Positions 36,739 to 64,000 of a stretch of 64,000 nucleotides of DNA are shown here, piece by piece (within the stretch, counting starts at the first letter, position 1; each line of letters opens with the position of its first letter). The notes beneath the pieces are model-generated. The model saw only the letters and a list, made by a program, of their open reading frames with translations. It was not told the DNA's origin and made no database searches. This DNA comes from Rhyacophila brunnea (lineage: Eukaryota; Arthropoda; Insecta; Trichoptera; Rhyacophilidae), in contig JAGYXB010000269.1 of the NCBI GenBank assembly GCA_022495005.1, positions 1,116,001 through 1,180,000 on the forward strand, given 5' to 3'. The position numbers were made by a program, and so were the translations under genes.

Positions 36739-37197
36739 AAAAAAAAAACTGTAAAAATGTTTATTGAAATATTATCCAAAATTCGTTTTTGGCTGCCATT
36801 TTACCCGGCAGATTCATAATCGGCGGAAAAAACCTGAGACACAAACGGTCAAAAAAAACCTTCGTCTTTCGACAATATCAGGTCCCACCCTCTGGTGACC
36901 AGACTATTTTACTTATTCGGTATTTCACATTGATTTTAAATAGATTGAGATTTACGACATGTCTACATACTTTCACTTTCACTACCTTCAGTGTGAAAAA
37001 AATGCAATCATGGGTTTTGTAAAGCTCATTTTAGAGAAATGTCAATGTATGTAGTTTTACCTGAACACCAATCAAATGTTTGTATGTAACCAGTAAGCTA
37101 GATGAAAATTGAAAATGTTTGCCATTTTTAAATGCATAATTATTAATATATAAATAAAAATACATTACATCACAGTGTTCGATCCTAAGAGGATCTA

Positions 37198-37378
37198 TGG
37201 GCCTCCATGGAGTGGAGGTTATATTAAACAATTTTTATTTTTACAAGAAATGGATGTTACCCACTTGCCCAAGCTATTAGGTCCATGCTCAGAGTTCAAA
37301 CAACATGTGAATCTGTCAGACCCAGGATTCGAACCTGAGACCCAACACATTATAAGCCACCATGTTACTGCTCAATTA
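37198..37378 (-). mobile_element. SINE, second family, copy 2
   Basis: On the - strand GTGGCTTATAATGTGTTGGG, then CTCAGGTTCGAATCCTGGGT (B box), then the body with ATGGACCTAATAGCTTGGGC and TCCATTTCTTGTAAAAATAA. Located in the DDX47-CNOT3 interval. Confidence 0.72.
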
Positions 37379-37926
37379 ATAGTAGGCGTACAAATAGAAA
37401 TAATATACATTCAACTATTGTTGATTATTACAGTTTATTACAGTTTTTTGTACTGTATCGACAATATTTTATTTACTCTAAGGCTGGTATTGCCCTCGAG
37501 ATATCTTCAATTAAATGGTAACAAACAAGTTTTTTACAACCAATGAAGATTTCTTAAGGATGAAACGAAAAATTGATATAAATAATAAAGTATAGTATTC
37601 AACAATAATTGTTTATTTTAATAACAGTAAAAAAATATATTATAAATCAAAATAGGCAAATTTGTAATTTAACCCTGTTAAGGGAATATGCAGCTTAGAC
37701 AATGTTGGCAAACAGCAAACGAATACAAGATAATTGATGAACGAGCGGTTGATGATGACGATAGTGATGGTGATGATGGATGAAAATCAAAACTCCTCCC
37801 CTCTAGTTTTGAGTATATCTTTTATTATACAAATAATAACCTTTTGTATAAAAGAAAAAAATATAACAAATAAAAACATCATTCAGGCGGAGATAAAAAT
37901 CACAACACGTTTGATTTCAATTGTTA

Positions 37927-37932
37927 TTTATT
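37927..37932 (-). terminator. Candidate CNOT3 polyadenylation signal
   Basis: On the - strand this is AATAAA, the first one met after the CNOT3 stop, giving a 3'UTR of about 630 nt. Another lies at 37612-37617. AATAAA is common in AT-rich DNA, so this is tentative. Confidence 0.35.
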
Positions 37933-38560
37933 ATTTCTATACAAATAGATCTGTACAGACTTTTTTTAAATTATTATTTATACCACTTTTCTCGATAAAC
38001 TTTTTACAAAAGTGAAAACTATCAACAGTTTTGCGACGAGGCAGGATGTTCACGGGATCATTCTCCCGCTCTCCGAAGGAGAAAGAGAATCGTTCAATCG
38101 AATGTTTTGTACTGTTTGTTCGCTGCGTTCACTCAATCGACGAGAAAAACAATCCGCGGTCGAAGCCGGCCCGCGCCGCACCAAATACGCCCCCCCTTTC
38201 CCCCCCGCGGCCGTCTGACCGCCGCTCGATCCGCATGACAGAACACAACCCGAACCGACAGATAATCAAATCACAGATAATAATAAAAGGAAATCACAAG
38301 CGGCGTCGGGAAGCGGCGAGTGGAATGTCGCCGACGTATCTGTTTCCGCTCGGGCCGCTCAACTCTTAAAACGACTTAAAAATATTTAACTGTAGAATGT
38401 CTACAAAGATATCGATCGAGTGCCCCGCCGGCAATCAATGCAGGCGCACGCGCACGCGTCCACATTAAACCGATTAAAATGATCTATACAATATCACTTG
38501 CGGGATTGCGATCCTCACATGGAAAATGGAAATGCCACTCCAGCCGACCGCCCGACCGCC

Positions 38561-60202
<21,642 letters not shown>

Positions 60203-62126
60203 CTGAAAAAAACAAAGGAACAACATTAACTCCTGATATTCCTATTCTAACATTTCACTTAACATCAAAAAAAGAGCTAATTGTGATAAATATATCACAT
60301 TAATCACGTTAAGTATTCTGGCGGTTAATTACTTAAAAAAGTTAACCGTCTAAACCGTCAAAAAGTGATATTTTTTAACAGTCCCTTTCTTGGCCGTGCT
60401 ACTTTGAGAATGAGACAAAATATGTCAATTTTACATATTGAGACGCAAGATCCGACTGTTTTATTGCAATCGCAATGACATGACTAATAAAATTGTAGGT
60501 TATGTTGATATGTCTGACGTGTCAATACAAAATTCAGCTCATTACCGACTAGATAGCGCTGGGTCGGCTTTATCCGCTTGTGTTCAGTCTTATCCGCTTG
60601 GGTTCGGTAGCACTAACACATCCGAATTTGACTGACATGTCTACCAATCTAAATTTTCGCCGTATTACGAATTAGAGATAGCCGCCACTAACCGTATAGT
60701 GTAAAGAATACCTTCCATGCTAATTTGGACGAATGAAAATAACGGAAACGTGCTGAAGTGATAACGATAAGAACATATGAGAAATAATGATTAAAATATG
60801 AAATAATCTTTTCAACAGATTCGGTGTCTACTTGGTAGTACTACATGATAATTTATAAAATTTGACAAAAAAAGGTGGCATTCACCACATACAAAAATTG
60901 TTTTACAACACGGGTTTCCCCCACATAGCAAACTTTATCAAGAACTCGAAGTGATACAAATTTTATAAAAGATATAGGTAACCTAATTAAAGCAGGAATA
61001 AATAATAAATATATAACACTGAGATACACCATCTTATTATAACAGATAAAATCCTGTGTGTGAGAGGCGAAGGGAGATAAGTCTACAATGCTATTCATTT
61101 TTCAGGAGCACCAAAAGAGGATCGAGTTTTGCACAACTTTGTGACTTGTCTCCCTTTTCCTTTCATACACAGAATTCTCCCTAACAACAAACAGTGCAAT
61201 GATAGGTATATTATAATCACATAAACGTCGATATCAAAAATAATTTCGAACTATCTTTTATCAACCTGTTATCTGCTGCAATTTACTCTCGACATTGTAA
61301 TAAATAATTGGGTTAACTTGAAAAGAACACTAACCTAGCGAGGGTTGAGTGTTTTGTACAGGACTTCGAACCGGAACTGAACCGAAAACCGGAAAAACTG
61401 TTATTTTTGTCAGAATGAAAAAAAATATTTTTTTGGTTTGATACACACGCATTAACATGATCTTACTCCCCACATCAGTTATCGTTCAGTTGTCGTGATG
61501 CACTCGACATAATTCTCATAATTTATAACATATTATTTTAAAAATTTATGGCTACGGCCATGCAGTGCAGCATAACCATTGGTTTCAGAGCGTGGCGCCA
61601 GGCTATCATAAAAGTACCATAAAATGTTCTAAATTATGTTAGAAAATATTTTAACACAAATAAAAAAATTTATGATCAACCGGTTCTATGCCCTCAGCGA
61701 ATTATCTCGCTCTATGAGGCCGTGATCAACAAGCCGCACATACAAATTTCACGAATTATCTCGTCCGACTTTAAACTCAAATTACTAGCCACTGTCGATT
61801 GATTTGCATAATCTAAAAAATTAAACACACAGTGACACCTGTTTGAATAATTATGAAATACTAAGCCACAAATCATCGGTATTACAGCGATTGTAGTAAG
61901 AGATTCTCTCTACATTCATCTCACAAAGCGACCCTGCGCGAAGCCGGGTACTTCAGCTAGTAGATTTATAAATATTTCTTCAACATTATTTGCTATTCGA
62001 CTTAACGATGATTCTGGAAATAACTAAAATATGATGTGGATATTAACGGCAATACAAAATATTTATGAACCTGTATGACATAACTTTACATCGCAGAACG
62101 TAAAATATTAAGCAAATTTATCATTT
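60203..62126. other. CNOT3 5' intron region, first part
   Basis: Expected to be intron if the missing 5' exon is beyond 64000. Only a short local duplication (TTATCCGCTTG at about 60570 and 60590) was noted. No CNOT3 N-terminal exon was found on the - strand. Confidence 0.6.
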
Positions 62127-62381
62127 CGTCGCTGTAGGATTGGTTTCCCGAATAGACCAAATGTTCAGGAGACGAAAAACAAATTTCATAATCCTATATT
62201 TAAATACATGGAGATATTTAAATTGTTATTTTTACAGCATATGAATGATGTATTCATTACCATTACAAAGTAATTTAAAGAAAGGGATGGTTCTCGTCCA
62301 ATTAGATACAAAAATACATTCTGCATTAAGAGGTCGATTTCGACAAAAACAGATATTCGGTAAACCAATCCTATAGCGACG
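62127..62381. mobile_element. CGTC-terminus element 3 (255 bp)
   Basis: 28-bp TIRs with 26 matches, CGTCGCTGTAGGATTGGTTT at the left (62127-62154) and its complement at 62354-62381. ATTT on both sides (62123-62126, 62382-62385). An inner-motif-like GGGATGGTTCTCG lies inside. Same terminus type and TSD length as 51989 and 57139. Confidence 0.88.
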
Positions 62382-62456
62382 ATTTATTAACCATATAAAA
62401 TTAAAATTACCAAGATCGCTTGTAAAGATAGCCCCCTCTCGCATGGTCACAAGCAA

Positions 62457-63419
62457 GTGCATTTCTTGCATCACTTGCATCCTGCTCACACCTGTCACTT
62501 TGCTTGTGAGCTAACTAGGATAGGTTTAGTGAGTGAGAAGCGGAAAAACTGCAATGTTGATACGAACAAAAAGAAATCAAGGACTCATAAACTTCACACG
62601 ATCAAGACAAAGATGGAAATACGTTCTGATAGCGGTGAATCTTTTGTATCAATCGGACGTTTGTATGATACAAACAGGTCTACGATATGTTGTGATAATT
62701 GTGGAAATATATCTTTAAAGATTGTTTCCAAAAGACACGGCATAATTATGGATGAAATGGAAAAATCTTTGTCATCATGGGTCGGTGACCAACATAAAAA
62801 AGATGTCCCTCTGAGTATTTCAATTATTCAAGTGAAGGCTCTTAGTTTGCACAAAGATTGGAAGGCTAGATTAAAAAAAGATTCTAACACGATTTTTCAA
62901 GCAAGTAACAGTTGGTTTAACAATTTTAAAATGAGGTTTTCTTTTCATAATATTAAATTCACTGGAGAATCGGCCGATGCGGATAAACATGCTGCAAATC
63001 CTCATTATCCAAAATTATTGAAGATGGAGAATATTCCTCTTGCCAAATATTTAATGTAGATGAGACAGGTTTATTTCAGAAAAAAAATGCCTAGACGTAT
63101 ATTCTTATCTAAGGAAGAATCAGTTGCCCCTGGGCATAAACCTTCTAAAAACCGATTGAAATTGCTTCTTGGTGGAAACTTAGCTGGTGATTTAAAATTG
63201 AAGCCAATGTTAATTTATCAAGCAGAAAATCCTAGAGCATTGAAAGGGAAAGATAAAGAATTGCTTACAGTCATTTGGTAATCAAATAAAAAAGCCTGGG
63301 TTACTGCGGTAATATTTAAAGATTGGTTCACTTTACATTTCATGCCAGCAGTTAAGCAATATTGTAAAGTTAATAATTTACCATTTAAAATAAGAAAAAG
63401 AAGAGTGGCAAACAGTTAA
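62457..63419 (+). pseudogene. Tigger/pogo transposase pseudogene
   Basis: The frame shows an N-terminal helix-turn-helix (SFVSIGRLYDTNRSTI), a Tc5/CENP-B-type DNA-binding part (SSWVGDQHKKDVPLS, WFNNFKMRFSFHNIKF) and the start of a DDE_1 catalytic domain (IFNVDETGLF, LLLGGNLAGDLKLKPMLIYQ, AENPRALKG). It is broken. The DETG segment (about 63035-63090) lies in another frame from the parts before and after it, so two compensating indels are present. A TAA follows VIW at 63282, and the frame ends at 63419 before the second catalytic Asp region. The typical family length is about 450-550 aa. Not functional. Confidence 0.88.
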
Positions 63420-63629
63420 CTCTTGATAACTTTTTAAGGGAAATACCCGCAAACCCCACTTAAACATGTCTCTTAAATATATATTATATATATCTTATAT
63501 TTACTTGATAAATAAATATTTTAAAATACACACAATTTAAATATTTTTTTACTTCCCTCTACTTTCGAACATTTAACATTCGCACACACTTTCAGGAACT
63601 AATTATGTGCGAAAGTCGAGGTCCTCCTG
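63420..63629 (+). mobile_element. Tigger element 3' end with right terminal repeat
   Basis: The sequence ends CGAAAGTCGAGGTCCTCCTG followed by TA. Read inward on the - strand it is CAGGAGGACCTCGACTTTCG, a pogo/Tigger-like terminus. CATTCGCACA and TATGTGCGAA repeats lie next to it. No matching left end was found, so the element is 5'-truncated. Confidence 0.6.
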
Positions 63630-64000
63630 TAATTGGATTTAAAACGGTATATTATCTTTGCATTTTCGATGAATTGTTATAAATCAGGCATGCAAGGGAC
63701 AATGTCTAGTAAATTTATAGTACACTATATCATTTTTACGGTTGTGTTTTGAGACCTAAAAACAAACCAAAACCTGACTACTTAACTGTAACCAGAAAAA
63801 AGTAGGTTGTTAGTTAGGTTTGAGTCAGTTACACGTGCATGGATTTACTTCTGGCATCACGTATTATCACAACCATGACAAGAAAATGCAAGTGTAAACA
63901 CGTATTATCGTGTAAGTTGCAAAATTGCATACATGGATCAAAAAAGTTCAACAATTTCTAAATTTTCACGCGATAGCTGGAACTTGTGAGATATCTGCAC
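63630..64000. other. Window end, nothing firm
   Basis: Near 63828 TACACGTGCATGGATTTACT resembles the start of repeat H (33418, 36510). Otherwise AT-rich and unrecognised. Confidence 0.4.

Larger units (their letters stand above)
34522..38560. other. Convergent intergenic region between DDX47 and CNOT3
   Basis: Holds the tandem repeat at 35028, the hairpin element at 35852, repeat H copy 2 and a SINE at 37198. The part next to the CNOT3 stop (about 38030-38360) is GC- and CpG-rich, unlike its AT-rich surroundings, and probably forms the CNOT3 3'UTR. No coding region recognised. Confidence 0.7.

Overview
The window is animal nuclear DNA, most likely from an insect. Genes are split by GT-AG introns, the DNA is AT-rich, and most of the space is filled by transposon remnants. 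No bacterial, viral, rRNA, functional tRNA or CRISPR feature was seen. The two host proteins look arthropod-like. A hemipteran source is only a guess.

Two host genes lie tail to tail. On the + strand, 26666-34431 encodes a complete eight-exon DEAD-box RNA helicase of the DDX47/Rrp3 family (472 codons, ribosome biogenesis). On the - strand, 60202-38561 carries ten exons of CNOT3 (Not3/5), a scaffold subunit of the CCR4-NOT deadenylase. These give 658 codons. The first 80-90 residues are missing and should lie beyond 64000. All reading phases join without a break in both genes. A short THAP-domain exon sits on the + strand inside a CNOT3 intron (41509-41579).

Positions 1-26500 hold no recognisable host gene. 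They are a graveyard of nested DNA transposons, SINEs and LINE fragments. Several families can be bounded to the base from terminal inverted repeats (TIRs) and target-site duplications (TSDs): PIF/Harbinger-like 360-bp elements with TTA TSDs (five copies); hAT-like elements with 8-bp TSDs (several families); a foldback cluster at 5187-6081; an inverted pair of about 430 bp (2728-3150 and 9550-10003); and a three-level nest at 10756-11600. One hAT-type element ends about 160 bp before the DDX47 start codon, so the DDX47 promoter is squeezed against it.

34432-38560 is the convergent intergenic space, with duplicated repeats and TA-flanked hairpin elements. From 38561 to 64000 the CNOT3 introns host PIF-like and other inverted-repeat elements, SINEs, a decayed Tigger/pogo transposase (62457-63419), and three elements that share CGTC-type termini and 4-bp AT-rich TSDs. 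This last group is the most novel-looking item: each member has its own inner TIR sequence and internal copies of that inner motif.
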